In this document: piece after piece, positions 22,349 through 34,880 of the stretch
How the letters are laid out: the number at the start of each line of letters is the position of its first letter
Position numbering within the stretch: position 1 is the stretch's first letter
Assembly (NCBI GenBank): GCA_013398015.1
Contig: VZRR01009913.1
Location: forward strand, 890,974-954,973
Direction of reading: 5' to 3'
Source: Oreocharis arfaki
Lineage: Eukaryota > Chordata > Aves > Passeriformes > Paramythiidae
DNA: 64,000 nucleotides
The notes under the pieces: model-generated
Database searches by the model: none
What the model was told of the DNA's origin: nothing
What the model saw: only the letters and a program-made list of their open reading frames with translations
Made by a program: the position numbers and the translations under genes

Positions 22349-24466
22349 TAAATACCTCCAAAGCATTATGTCAATGTACACTTTCTTCTGGTTCATGAAT
22401 AACAAGTGTTTCTAAGTCTCAAATAAGATCCTTGTACAATTTGTGTTTGTAAATATATTTTGAATCTCATTTTTACACGTTCAGTTCCTGGGCCAGATAG
22501 TATTGACTTTTCATTTTGAATGATGCTACACAGAACTGTAACACTTACTTGTACCTTTCAGTTAAGCAATATTTTTAATGGATGTTCCCATGTTTACTTT
22601 TCAGTTTATTTCCATGGGATTACAGATGATACGTTTTAGTTGTGTTAACAGTCTCCATGAAGTTGCTTAGTGTGAAAGCCATTGTTGGTTCTTTTCTTTT
22701 TTAAGTGCGTAGAAAAAAAGTAGTTTACAACAGAAATACCAGGTTATTTCATAGTGTAGAATGCATTAAAACCATAAACTCACGCCTATGTCAGAGACAT
22801 ATTTACAAATCTGTACAGTTTCCTTTTTTATTTACTGCAACCCTTGCCAGGCAACAGCATTCAACACTTACCACTCTGAAGTCAAACTCTTCAAGATAAC
22901 ACATAGCCGTTGTCTAAAAATGCTTTGTTTTGCTTACCAGCCCTGAGAGTGGTGGCTGCATGTAAGATGGGCCCAATTCTGCACTCCATTTCATAAAGCC
23001 TATCTTCCATGGAGTTAGAGATGATTACCATGGCAACTCAAGCCAGAACATGGAATGAACTCCACCCAGGCACATTTTCTTACTCTTTGATTAAGGCTGA
23101 ATGGCAGATGAATTTATTTCTGACCTGCAGATTATTCACAGTTGCCAGACTTCCTCTTGTTCATTCAGAAATGTAAGGAAGACCTCATACTAAACTCACA
23201 TGAACTATGATAAGGGATTCTAGAAAATATGTTCTCCTTTCTTCCTGTGTATTTTCGGAACTCTTGGGAATGGAACACGGTGTTGGAAAAGCCTCAGCTT
23301 TTACACCAACACCCAGTCTAGAAGCTGAGCGCATTTTATCAACTAGATGCAATTTCTTTCTTTCCCAGGTCTGCTTTATCTTTAAAACCACGATAATGCA
23401 AAGGGGCTGCCCATCTCCCACGGCCAATGTACACCCCTCCAGCCAATGCAAGAGCAGAATGGTGGAAAATCAGTCCTTCCACAGAGTTCACATGGCAAAA
23501 GTATTACACATGGCTTCAGTTGCCAGAGGTACTACTGGCTGTGAATTAGAATTCAGTATCTTGGTCAGTCAACATTGTGTTCAGAAAGCAGCTGACTTTA
23601 TACAGGGTTCCCCTGGAAAGTGCTTCATCAGTGTTTGGCTCTGTAATAAGAGGCTATTCATCATAACACCTGGATTCAAAGGTGCTCTGACTCCTCTCCT
23701 GCTGATACTCAAGGAAGCATGGCACTTACAGTATTCTCTGAATTCCAGGGAAACATCATCATTTCTACAGGAAGATTAGTTATAAGAATGGCATTTCTTC
23801 ACTAAGGCTAGAAGAACACCTTCCAGAAAAGTAGCATAATGATCCAACATTTGTGGCTTGTTAAATTCATAAAGTTGAAGAAAATTACCTTAGTAATCAT
23901 TGCAATACTATCATTAAAGTCCGGTAGCAAACAGTTTTTCTTTTTAAGACACATCAGGTAATGATTTGTTATGGCAATTTATCCTGACCAGCTCGGGCAG
24001 GTTCTAAAAAAGGAACAAACACTGAATGTGTGGTTGCTCCAAAAACATCCTTCTTCCATTCTTCCCTTCTTATTGTCTTCTTCCACTGAGAACAGACCAA
24101 AGAGGCCTGACCAGCCCTATCATTATGTTATAACCAGGTAACACAGAAATTAATCAATTAATTTATTATTAATAGGAGCAAAACGTAAAAGCAGAACAAA
24201 TTTGACGCGTACTACTGAGCACACTGTGTCCTGCTGGTGTCTCCAAAAGACCCTTGTGATAAAAACGTACAGATCCTTTAGCTCTGAAAAGTTGAATATG
24301 CTAAACCGCAATTTCAAAAGGATGAAACCTTTTCTGTCTTCTACGTTCTTTTAGCATTCCTTTTTTCCTCTGCTTTCTGCACTGCTGGATTTTAGCATCC
24401 ATGAGTCATGTGATCCTTCTAGCATCAATATGTTTTTTCTTCTGATCTCTGCCGAAAGGCCCCTGG

Positions 24467-25749
24467 TTAGACTTTCTGCATTTCGATATGCTGGTGGTGG
24501 TAGTGGTGGTAACAGTGATGTCTGGGCTGACACCTCCCATTTAGTTTATAGACAGAATTTTTCTGCTGCCGTTTTTTGAAAAACCACACTGCCAGTACAG
24601 CAGCAACCAGTAACAAGCAAAGAAGAATCACTACTACTGCTATGATAGCACCTTTACTGGACTTGGGACAATCCTCTCCCTCACATGGCACGGAAGTGGG
24701 GGCAGGCTTTTCTCCAATGCCCTGGGTGAGATTTTCTTGCTCAGCTAATTCCTGGGATGCTGTGTCAGCAATGATGTCTGGAGCTGGTGCAGTGGTAGCT
24801 ACTTGTTCTGGGTAGGTGGTTGTGTCTCTTGGTTCTAGGTATGGAGTGTGATCGGAGGGGCTGTCTGTCACAGAGGTTTCTGACACGGATGTTTTTAGGC
24901 TGGTTATGTCAAACAGCATCGTTGTACTGGGCCCCTGAGTCACGGTTTCCAGAGATGTAGCCAGATGCTCCCGTGTGGCATCATCATAACCCCTGCTCAC
25001 ACTAAAGCTCTCCAGACCACTCACTGATGTAAGCGGTGCCGGTGTCTCTTTAGCCCCTTCATCACCTGTCCCTGTTGTTGCTGCCACAATCTGTGTTAGA
25101 CCTTCCTCTGGAGCTGGGCTGCCGTTTCCCGATTTTCTTACTTCCACATGATTCGGTTGGTCAGTTGTGAGAACGATGTCATCTTCTGCTCCCATCGAAC
25201 CATCAACCTTATCCCCCTCCTCTTCATCATCCTCTACCACCTCTTGTGTTACTGGATATCCATCTAACCACGACTCGTCAGTGATGGCAACTGCATCCAT
25301 CGCTGTCTTCGTATCATTAGTTGTGAGAATAGGTCCAATGGGGAAATCCTCACTGTCATAAAACATTTTGGCACCAGGTTCATCATAGGCTGCCTTCACT
25401 CCGATGTGGTTATCACCTTCAGAAAACTGTGCTTTAGTGGAATCATCTGTCTCTTTCTCTGATTCAGTCTCACTGAAAGTTTCTGATGGAAACCAAAACA
25501 AGTTTTTTTGGCTTAGGAATGACACAGGGGACTCAGTTGGTGCCCTGCTTCCTTTTTCAGAAATGTCTGTGTGCTGAGTAATCCCTTTGGTACTTCCAGT
25601 TCTTCCTTCCTCTGAACTTTTACTGAAGGAAAGCTGTATTTGCTCCTGCTCGATTTCCTCTTTGCCATTGCCATGGTCATTCTCGACAACAGATATTGAT
25701 CTGTCATCGGGAAAGTTATCTTCATAGTCAATGTGTGCCTCCGTTTCAT
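24467..25749 (-). CDS. SUSD5: SUSD5 last coding exon: ectodomain stalk, transmembrane helix, cytoplasmic tail
   Basis: The exon is 1283 bp and encodes 427 residues plus the TAA stop at 24467-24469. The acceptor is atgtttctag|ATGAAACGG; the G from the Sushi exon completes Asp, giving DETEAHIDYEDNFPDDRS. SUSD5 (sushi domain containing 5) is a poorly characterised type I membrane protein with Link and Sushi domains. This exon gives a long, low-complexity, acidic and Ser/Thr/Pro-rich stalk, likely O-glycosylated, with NDT and NLT sequons and conserved blocks such as QKNLFWFPSETFSE and DESWLDGYPVT. A juxtamembrane CEGEDC follows, then a 25-residue helix (GAIIAVVVILLCLLLVAAVL onward, exon residues about 367-391) and a 36-residue tail. 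The tail has NSVYKLN and ends IEMQKV, both family-like, with a His/Tyr-rich insert between them. Confidence 0.95.
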
Positions 25750-27978
25750 CTAGAAACATCAAAAAAAAACCCTCATAAGCAAACATTTAATTCTCTGGAA
25801 AAGCACTGAACTCATTTATTACAAGAAACCAAGAAGAAAGGTACAATGAGAAGTGACTTTTAGGCAGTATTTTTCATTCGGTGTTACTGTTTATTTGAAA
25901 AGGGCATGGTCCTTGAGCTGTTATTCAATTTCAAGGGTTTTTTTAAAAAATCACAATAGATGTCAATGTTAACTGCTAATGTCTTACCTTTCTAGATTTA
26001 AAAATGCCTATAAATAACTCACAGTCCGCAGTTAGAGGATTTATTTCAATTGCTTATTGTTTTCTCAAAGCTTTTCTGTCCGTAATACAACTCTTTGCCA
26101 GACTTGAGAAAAAACCTTCATCTTATTCAAATGTGAATGTGAAGAAATGTGTGTAGAGAGAAATGTATAGCAAAAATTAATCAATTACTAATTGGTAATA
26201 TAAAAACCCCAACCCAGACAAAACTAGAAGTGTTACAGCAATTTCACCCCTTTTGAGCCAGATGATTAAAAAAAATTATATTCGCTACCTTATGGTCAAG
26301 ATACCAAGGTACGTTCTTATCCTTTTACTGCTTTTCTTCAATCACCTTGGTGTTACAGTGATACAACACCTGGGGCCAGACCAGGATTTCTTATTCCATA
26401 AAAGCTCTTCAGAGCTGACTGAGGCAGACTCCACCACCAAGGCTGACATTGAGTTCTGCTTGTTTTCATCTGAAGAAAGCAAGATGCACCCTGCAAGGCT
26501 GGAAAACTGTCTCCAACACTTAAAACCTAACACCTCATCAACATGATAATCCTGTCTGTCGGTAATCAACTCTCAGGCTTTCAATTTTAAAGAATTAAAA
26601 GTTGCCATGGGGAAAAGAGAAAAAAAAACCCTACAAAACCAAATTGGTGAAAAAACTGAGTGCAACAGAGGGGCAGATTCATTGCAAAGCTTGAGTTTGA
26701 TTTAGAAATACTCAGCAGACCTACCACTCAGAGCAAAATACACTTGACTCAAAGCATGAAGCTAAGTGTTTGAATTTGAATGGAATAATGCATTGTAATT
26801 TATATTTCTTCCACTATTCTAAAGCCGTAGCTCAATGAAAAATTTTCCAGACTAGACAGGGTGGGTAATTTTCAGCTCACACTAGTTTTACTCCGTAGAA
26901 AGTTGATGTAATTTCTGAGATTTATGCTGGCATTAAAAGTCATAAAAAAATAGTGCCTTGGGATATGGAAAATAAAACAAACTGAATCATGGTGAGAATT
27001 TTTCTTTTTAAGAGGGTGTTTAGTCTTTTGTGGAGGCGGTGGAGCAATAGACCTGGCACGACACAGGAAACAAGAAATTAATAGGAGAACCTGTATTACA
27101 GATGAATGCATTCATAAAGCCTTATCTTCTTTTGCCTTTTTACACTCAACCAATTCTGAATTACATTTTCATCTGGGGCCCACCTCAATTTCCGCCTGAG
27201 TCACATTCTCCTTGGAGACTTCTTCCCAGACTTCTGGCAGAGCCATATTTGGTCTACTCTTAAGAAAGATTAGAAATATTGTCAAACCAGTCTGACCAAA
27301 ACCACTTAGCGGTGATACAGCTCACACTAGCTCACTTTTTGCCAGAACACCTTAAGCCAGGTGCCAAAACAGAATGAGCATTAGCAAGAGGTATTTTCCT
27401 TGGAATAGCTTCTGGGTCTACCAGAAACCAAAGCAGTTATGCTAAGGAAACTCAAATGTGTGACATAGCCTGCAGAGAGTTAATACCTCTGTAAAAGCTA
27501 TCATGCCGGAGAGCCGGATGTTCTTAGCAGGTCCTCTCATCTCACAGGAAGTGCCAACAACAGAGCTCTCTCCCTCTCGGTCCCAGTGTCCTCATCTGCT
27601 TGTGTAATCCTCTAGATCCTCCACACGCTATTCAAAGCAGGAAAAAACTTCTGTCTGGTGCAAGGATGATGTAACAGTCAAGGGAATTCAACTCCTAGAG
27701 TGGAAAGCTTCCCAGTAGAACTCTCACTTTTCTGATTAATCCTAAAATCTTTTCCAGTAGTCTTTCAGACTTTTGCAAATGATTGGAGGATAACTCTGAG
27801 TACCACGGCACTTTAGCTGCATATTCATGAAGATCCACATGGCTCTATCTGTCACAATGTAGCCCTTCTACTAACCATCAAACGCTAGTCTCACTTTGTC
27901 CCTTTTCTTGCTTCCACTTTAGAATTTTTCTACCTGGCTGGCACTCTCTTTGCATGGAAATGGTGCCTCAAACTATTT

Positions 27979-28006
27979 TATCCTCTTATTGGATAATAAG
28001 AGGATA
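27979..28006. repeat. Perfect 12-bp hairpin, 4-nt loop
   Basis: The arm tatcctcttatt is followed by ggat and then its exact reverse complement. It lies in the last SUSD5 intron. No promoter or gene end is nearby to suggest a function. Confidence 0.9.
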
Positions 28007-29294
28007 GCCCCCTGCTAGAAGCTGATATCTGGCATGCCTGCTTCACCAAAATCCGGCGTGTCTGAGGACAGCCTATAGGTGTCTGTGGCATGTATATGAA
28101 CTGGGACATCATAAAGTGAGAAGTCACTATTTACCAACTGTTATGGTCATTGTTTCCTTTTCTGAGTTGAATCATCACAAGTCTGTCTTCACCTCTATGT
28201 CTCTTGTACCTCTATTTTTGCCACTCCTTTATTTTTCAAACTATGGTAATCCAGCTGAGGTTGAAACAGTAATTTTATGCCATGGTGTTCTAGAGCAGGC
28301 AAACATATCCATGAGCAAAAATTACATCCACATGCTTGTGTTGTTTCTTCTAGACTTATTTTTCAGTTAGTGGATGAATGGACAGCTAGTATTCACCTCA
28401 TTGACCAGAACCTTATGTATGAGTGGATCATTGGTGAATGCTTAACAACTGTAGTAACACACTTTTTATGGATTTTGAAGCTCTTTCCCTTTAATGTTTC
28501 TCCTGCCATGTAGTTTCAGCCCTCTAGGAGAAGGTCCTATGGAGGCCCATCAGGAAAAAAGCATGTGCTTCTGAGAAAATGCAAGTCCTCAGTTTATCAG
28601 AACATATTAAAGGTTTGTTGAATGATCAGTTGAGTCTCCATCAATCCTTGCTGTCTTTGGGCCTGATCCTGCCTGTAGAGAAATGAATTGGTGTTTTCTT
28701 AATGCAGAGCTGAGGGAAGAAAAAGCCCATGGTAGTCTAAAGAGATCTTGAGATTGGAGCTCATTATGCACTGCTCGTCACGACATAAGGGAGTCTTGTT
28801 CCCTCTCACAATCAGATTGTGGCCCGAGTTGTAAAGCTGCTCTAACGTATTTTCATATCCAATCTCCCATATTTGTAGAGTTCATAGCAAAGACTATCAA
28901 CATAACTAATGTTAGCTTATGGGGTGCCAGAATGAAAGCAACTATTGAGCTCTCTAACCATCAAAGGAAATACAGACCCCTTTACTCTGAAGCTTTGATT
29001 TATATGATCCTGGATTGACTTACACAGTAATAATACTCTATTCTTTCTTCTGGGCCTCAGACCTTCAAATGGGACTTGGACTCAGTATTTAGTGATTCTG
29101 TGTTACCACGACAATCTTTTAAGTCCACCGTGAGCTTGATTTTATGGGAATAGATTGCACAACATCCGCACTTCTTTTTGCTCACCTCCCCAGCACTTTC
29201 CTGAACTCTCCAGTTCCCAGAATTTTGGTGTCGGTACTGAAGAGCAACAACCAAACTAGATTCAGCTTCACCTGTTATCCAAAAAGTTGTAGCC

Positions 29295-29330
29295 ATTATT
29301 TACACACATTTTTCAATGTGTGTAAATAAT
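29295..29330. repeat. Perfect 15-bp hairpin, 6-nt loop
   Basis: The arm attatttacacacat is followed by ttttca and then the exact reverse complement atgtgtgtaaataat. It lies in the last SUSD5 intron. It could be a chance palindrome or a remnant of a short inverted-repeat element. The stem is too short for a typical miRNA precursor. Confidence 0.9.
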
Positions 29331-30792
29331 TTTTAAAGCGGATTTTTCAAACCGCTAGCAAAAAACCACACAACTTGATTTAAAAGTGATTGCATCTTCC
29401 TTTCTACCTAGGCAGGTCTGGTTTCAAGAAGAGCCAGCACTGAAATTCATTTATCCAAGGCCAAAATCTTTCTATATTTGGTCATTGTGACATTTTGACC
29501 ATACCCTCCTCTGGCAGAGTCAAAGATCAGTGAGTTTCAATTACCTGTCTGAGGGATTAGTGAGTCTGAAACGAACACCTTACAGCAAGAGATGCTGAAA
29601 TGACATACTACCAAAGATGTGAAGCTCAGTTAAAAGGTAAAATCCTTCTAATTCAAAATTAATCCTTTTTGGGAAGCGTCCAGTCCTATAGAGCTTTCAT
29701 GTCCTTCAGTTTTTGATCCTCATGTGAAAACAGTGACCAAACATAAGACAGGCAGAAACAAGGAGTCTGGTTTTCCACACTCTAGGATCAGTTTAATTTT
29801 TCCTCTAGATAGCATGTTGGCATCCAAGCTCTATTTTGAGTGTTGCTATTTTGGACAACCATAAAGTGCACTGCATATTTTTGGGTGTATTTTTGGAGTA
29901 CAGGAAATTGAAACTTGATTCTATATAGACCATCATTATAAACATTTGTACGGTATAAAAACATCTTTATTCTAAGAATCTCAAAGTAGCTACACCAAAC
30001 AGTAACAAGACAACATCTGTCTTTAAGGCTGGGAAGGAAAAGAGCATTAGACCGATTTGCCTAAGATCAGTCAGATTTGTGAACTACAGTATCTCAAAGA
30101 ATTATCCATTTGATTTGGATCAGGCACACGAACTTTTCTCTAGTCAGCCACAATATGTTAGACAGAAATTGTGTTGCCTTCTGTCTTTTGCAATAGCTAG
30201 GAGAAAGAGGATAATTTTTATTCCAGCAGAAAGCCTGCTAATGTAAATAAATAACCCATCAAAATTTTTTTAACTTATTCCATTTGGCAGAATCAGTTCA
30301 TGCCGGATCGATACTATACATTAATTTAATGCAACCCCTCAGTGACAGGCCTGAAAAGGGAACCAAAGTTCGTCATAACAATTGTTTTGACAGGCCACAG
30401 ACATATTTGTTGCTGATTATATTTGTCTGTCACAACTCTTCCTTTGCACTCTTAGAATGAAAAAAAAAAGAATTCTCAAATAAGATCAAAAGCCAGAGAC
30501 ATTTTGTTTGATTCCCCGCACTAAAAATAAAAAAACCAAAAAGAAATGGTGCTAGCTAGTTGTGCTTACAGACCACATGAATGTGAATCAGTATAATTCT
30601 TGAAAACTCAGAAAGCAGTGTTCGAAGTAATGAGAATTTTTGAGCCAAGCAAGGAGACTGGTAGCAGATTAAGTGGTCAAAATCCACCAAATCCTCCTTG
30701 CACTGACATCAGAAGGATGGTCCTCAGTGTGGAAAAGTTAGACTACCTCAGAACACACTGGGTGTGTATCCAAGTGTTGTCATTGGAGATAC

Positions 30793-30900
30793 TCCTTAGA
30801 TGTGTAGAAGATACGGACTCTCCTGCCACAAGCATATAGCTGGAAAAACCCAAAATAATCCAAGGAAAAGGATAGATACATGACATTCTTCTGAGCCAGT
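30793..30900 (+). repeat. 108-bp direct repeat, copy 1
   Basis: The segment from tccttagatgtgtagaagat to gacattcttctgagccagt is identical base for base with 34071-34178. Flanking sequences differ, apart from a short similar stretch (ttggagat versus ttggagagat) just upstream. It does not resemble CR1 and has no poly(A) tail or terminal inverted repeats. Confidence 0.95.
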
Positions 30901-31440
30901 TTTAGTGCAGAGATGGAGCATGATTTCCCTGCCATCTCACCTGCCTTCTCTTTGAGGAAGCAAACCCTAGAGAATGCAGCCTAGTGCAGTCCAGCCCTGA
31001 CCCCTGCCACTGAAGTGTTGGTATTAATGCTCCTGGTACTGAACTCATGGTTTATTTTGGGAAACAAACAAATGTCATTCAGCGATTGTCAGTTTGGTCT
31101 CTGTGCTTGCAGGACAGCCACAATGTGGCACATATACATCTGCTTTCAGACCTTACTACAGTGCTCTTCAGGATATACTTTGTGAAGCAAATACATTCTG
31201 TCCATAGAAATAGAAAAAATAGTAAACAGCAAAATGCATGTATTTCCCTGTTCTTAAGGTTGCTTTGTTGGGCTGAATATCTCTGTGCTTTCAGCTAGAA
31301 TACAGCATCTTTTCATGACAAGGAATTACAGGAAACAGAGTCTTTTTTTTTCTTAAAAAGCATCTTAATTTAAAGTTACTGTCTATTACCTGGTGGGCAC
31401 AATGTACATTACCGCCATTTGTAACATACTGCTTTCCTAA

Positions 31441-31516
31441 TTTCCACCATACTTCACTGTATCCAGAATCCACTTAAATTTCCATCACACTTGACTGTAT
31501 CCAGAATCCACTTAAT
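31441..31516 (+). repeat. 38-bp tandem duplication
   Basis: Two adjacent 38-bp units (31441-31478, 31479-31516) share 34 of 38 bases, including the block actgtatccagaatccactt. It lies in the last SUSD5 intron. Confidence 0.9.
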
Positions 31517-33072
31517 ATAATCCCAAAATTATTTTATTCACTTATGCCCATAGCCAAGTTTTGCCACGAATTTTGCATTATATGTCTATCTGATTATAAA
31601 CTTTTTTTTTGTTTTAATGTGCAAATCAGCCAACTGGATGGCTGTACACTTATATCCCAGGTGCCAGAATGGACTGTATCTCTTCTTACTGGATCAAAAT
31701 GGAGAGGAAAGATGATCACAAAGAGACTTCAAAGGACGTTTAAGTGCTATATTTAGACACTGCTATGATGATAGTTCCGTGACTGTATTTGCTCTGCGTG
31801 AGCAACTGGGAATGTAAAGCCAGTCTGATGTTTTTACACAAACAAAACCATGAAATTGTTGCTGTTCAGTCTGATATTCTGACTGGACAGCCAGGTATTA
31901 TAATGGGGCAGTTACCAAGTAGAGCAATGGTACTTAAGGTGTAACACTCACAAATCCCAGCATGAATTATGAAATTGGATGAATGTCATCACTCTTCCAC
32001 AGACAAGGTCGAGTAAGCAGCAGAGAGCAGTACAGTGACTTGTCCTTAGTCTCGGAGACAGTGCAAGATGTAGGAACAGGCTTTATATCTCTCAATCTCT
32101 CAAAAACTCTCTAACAAAGAGTTTTGTCCCCATGGTTCCTTTGTGTTGGGGTAGGAACATGCGGACCACTTCACATTTCCCAGTTGCTCACCCAGCGCAG
32201 ATGCAGAGCAAGGGCACTGTATCATCTTACCAGGCTCTAAACATAGCACTTAAATGTTCGCTGAAGTGGCTTCACGAACATCTTTCCATTGATGTCAGCC
32301 GGTTAGGACAGAAGTGGTCCAGTCTGCCAACAGGAATATAAACTCTCTATTAAGTCCCATCATTAACCTTCATGACAGGGAAGGTGCTCTCTTGCCTCAA
32401 AGCACTTAAAAATCAGTCTGTGTGCTGACTTCTGGAGTACTTAATAGTTGTTATTCTCTCTCTTATGACCCCAAAATATCAGTCAACTCTAAATCTGATT
32501 TCTTTTAATTAAATTCCTTTTTTTGTTGTTCTTTTTCACTGGATTCTTACTTTGTTTTAAAATAGTGAAACCACTAGGTTACACATTTTAATCATCCTGT
32601 AAAGTCTTCTTTCTTAAAGAATTATGATCAGGAGGATTAAATATATAATTATTACTTGAACAATTATTGTATTTTCTATCCCATGTCCTTAAAGCATTTG
32701 GAAAACATTAATCAGAGGAAGCCCCCTAGCATTTAAATAATTTAAAAAATTATAATCCACAATATCACATCTGCTCCCAAGTTTCAGTGCAGATGTTTGT
32801 GATTTTACAGCCACACTTTCCTATTTCTTTTAAAAATATTTTTCTCCCCCCTGTGGCTGTGTGAAAGGCTCAGGCAAAACAGGGGAAATAGACTATTTAT
32901 CCAGAGAAAACAGTGAAACACACACAACTTAAATGGCCTGATTCTTTCCCTTCCTTACTTTGGTGTAGTACAGCTTCATGTCTATGTGTGATGAAGTTAG
33001 CATTTCCACTAACGTCAGAGAAGGAAAAAGAATTATCAGTTTGGTGCAGATTATAGGAGATTCAGACCCACT

Positions 33073-33176
33073 GGGTTAGCTGAAGATGTCCCTGCTTATT
33101 GTAGAGGCTTTGGACTAGATGACCTTTAAACTTTCTTTCCAACCCAAACTGTTCTATGATTCTTTATTCTATGATC
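33073..33176 (+). mobile_element. CR1 LINE 3' fragment
   Basis: About 100 bp of CR1 tail in + orientation, antisense to SUSD5: tgaagatgtccctgcttatt, ggctttggactagatgacct, ctttccaacccaaactgttc, and octamer repeats (tctatgattctttattctat). It is heavily 5'-truncated and non-coding. Confidence 0.9.
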
Positions 33177-34070
33177 TTATGTAGATATTATTTTTTCTCC
33201 TTTTTCCCTCCGTGTTCCACCTTTATGCCCTGCATTGTTTCACTTAATCATCTGAGCTGTTGTTTGTAAAAACAGTTTTAGAAGCTGAAACAGTTCAGAA
33301 AAATGCTGGTGCTTTAATTTTTTTTTGTATCTATACCGGTTGGATGGGTTTGAGAATCTGGTTCCCTGGTGCACAGACATGACCTATTTCTACTAAGAGC
33401 AAGTTTGACCTTTTCTCATGATTATCCATTGCCTGATGGTATATTCATGAGCAAAAATAACTCCTTGCAAGCCTTTGGGCATTAAGGAATATATAGGTTC
33501 TGAAACGGATATACTGACTCCAGCCCATATAGATAGCTCAGCTATCCAACAGCTGCCCATTCCTTTGCTTAAAATTTATCTGGTTTACCAGAAATGTTAC
33601 CTTAAATATGTGATAGCCTTCTCAAAATTTACTAAGATTCTCTGACGTCCATTCTTAAATACTGGATAAAATGGTGGGTTCATGCGCTGAGGAGGGTAAC
33701 ATGAGAAAGCGGAATTCAGATTACATCCACGCCTGAACTCGTGGTATTGTTTAGCCTATGTTCAAACAAGGGGAAAGTTAAAAGACTGCTGTAGAATTTA
33801 ATTAACACATAAAGGTGGATTTTAGTGAGGGTTTAAATTAAGGAAATGTCATTTTACGATTTGCTTGGGGGTTTTGTGGTTTTGGGGTTTTTTTTAGAAA
33901 AATCCTTTCTTGAGTCAAGTCATTTAGTAAGAAAATCCACTTTCATTTTTTTTATGGAGTAAGTATCTGGGCAGCTACTCTTGTGTTTGTAGACAAAAGT
34001 CCTGGAGGCATGGTACAAGACAAAAACTGTTTGCCTTTTTATTGGGGCAAATAAAAAAATTTGGAGAGAT

Positions 34071-34178
34071 TCCTTAGATGTGTAGAAGATACGGACTCTC
34101 CTGCCACAAGCATATAGCTGGAAAAACCCAAAATAATCCAAGGAAAAGGATAGATACATGACATTCTTCTGAGCCAGT
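34071..34178 (+). repeat. 108-bp direct repeat, copy 2
   Basis: This is identical to 30793-30900 and in the same orientation, 3278 bp downstream. It lies about 480 bp from the SUSD5 Sushi exon, inside the same intron as copy 1. Confidence 0.95.
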
Positions 34179-34490
34179 CTTGGGTCACAGTTTATTTGAG
34201 TGGCATAGACAGCTCTCTTAACTTACACAGGTCTTTAATGTTCCCAACCTGACAGAAGGAAGCAGCATTTATCACATGAGTAAGGGCAGAAGTTCAAGAG
34301 TGTTAAAGCTAAAGGAAAGGCCTAGTAAAAGCTCTGATCAGCCAAACTGGCTTCTGACAAAAAGCCGGGGAACAAAGTAAAGAGTTTAAAAAATTTTTTT
34401 ATATTGAATGGATTCTGCTACCTAGAGAGAAAATTTATGTTCATACAAGTATGCGAAAGTTTTTCTCCCGTGGTTTCTTGGAGATGTCTA

Positions 34491-34880
<390 letters not shown>

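Larger units (their letters stand above)
15287..24466. other. 3'UTR and intergenic region between convergent CRTAP and SUSD5
   Basis: There is no coding exon between the CRTAP stop and the SUSD5 stop. The left side should be CRTAP 3'UTR and the right side SUSD5 3'UTR. Sense AATAAA motifs lie at 15731, 15907 and 20225. Antisense ones (TTTATT on the + strand) lie at 24162, 22827, 22605 and 22343. The region also contains a CR1 tail and an (AC)7 run. Transcript ends, and whether the two UTRs overlap, cannot be decided from sequence. Confidence 0.75.
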
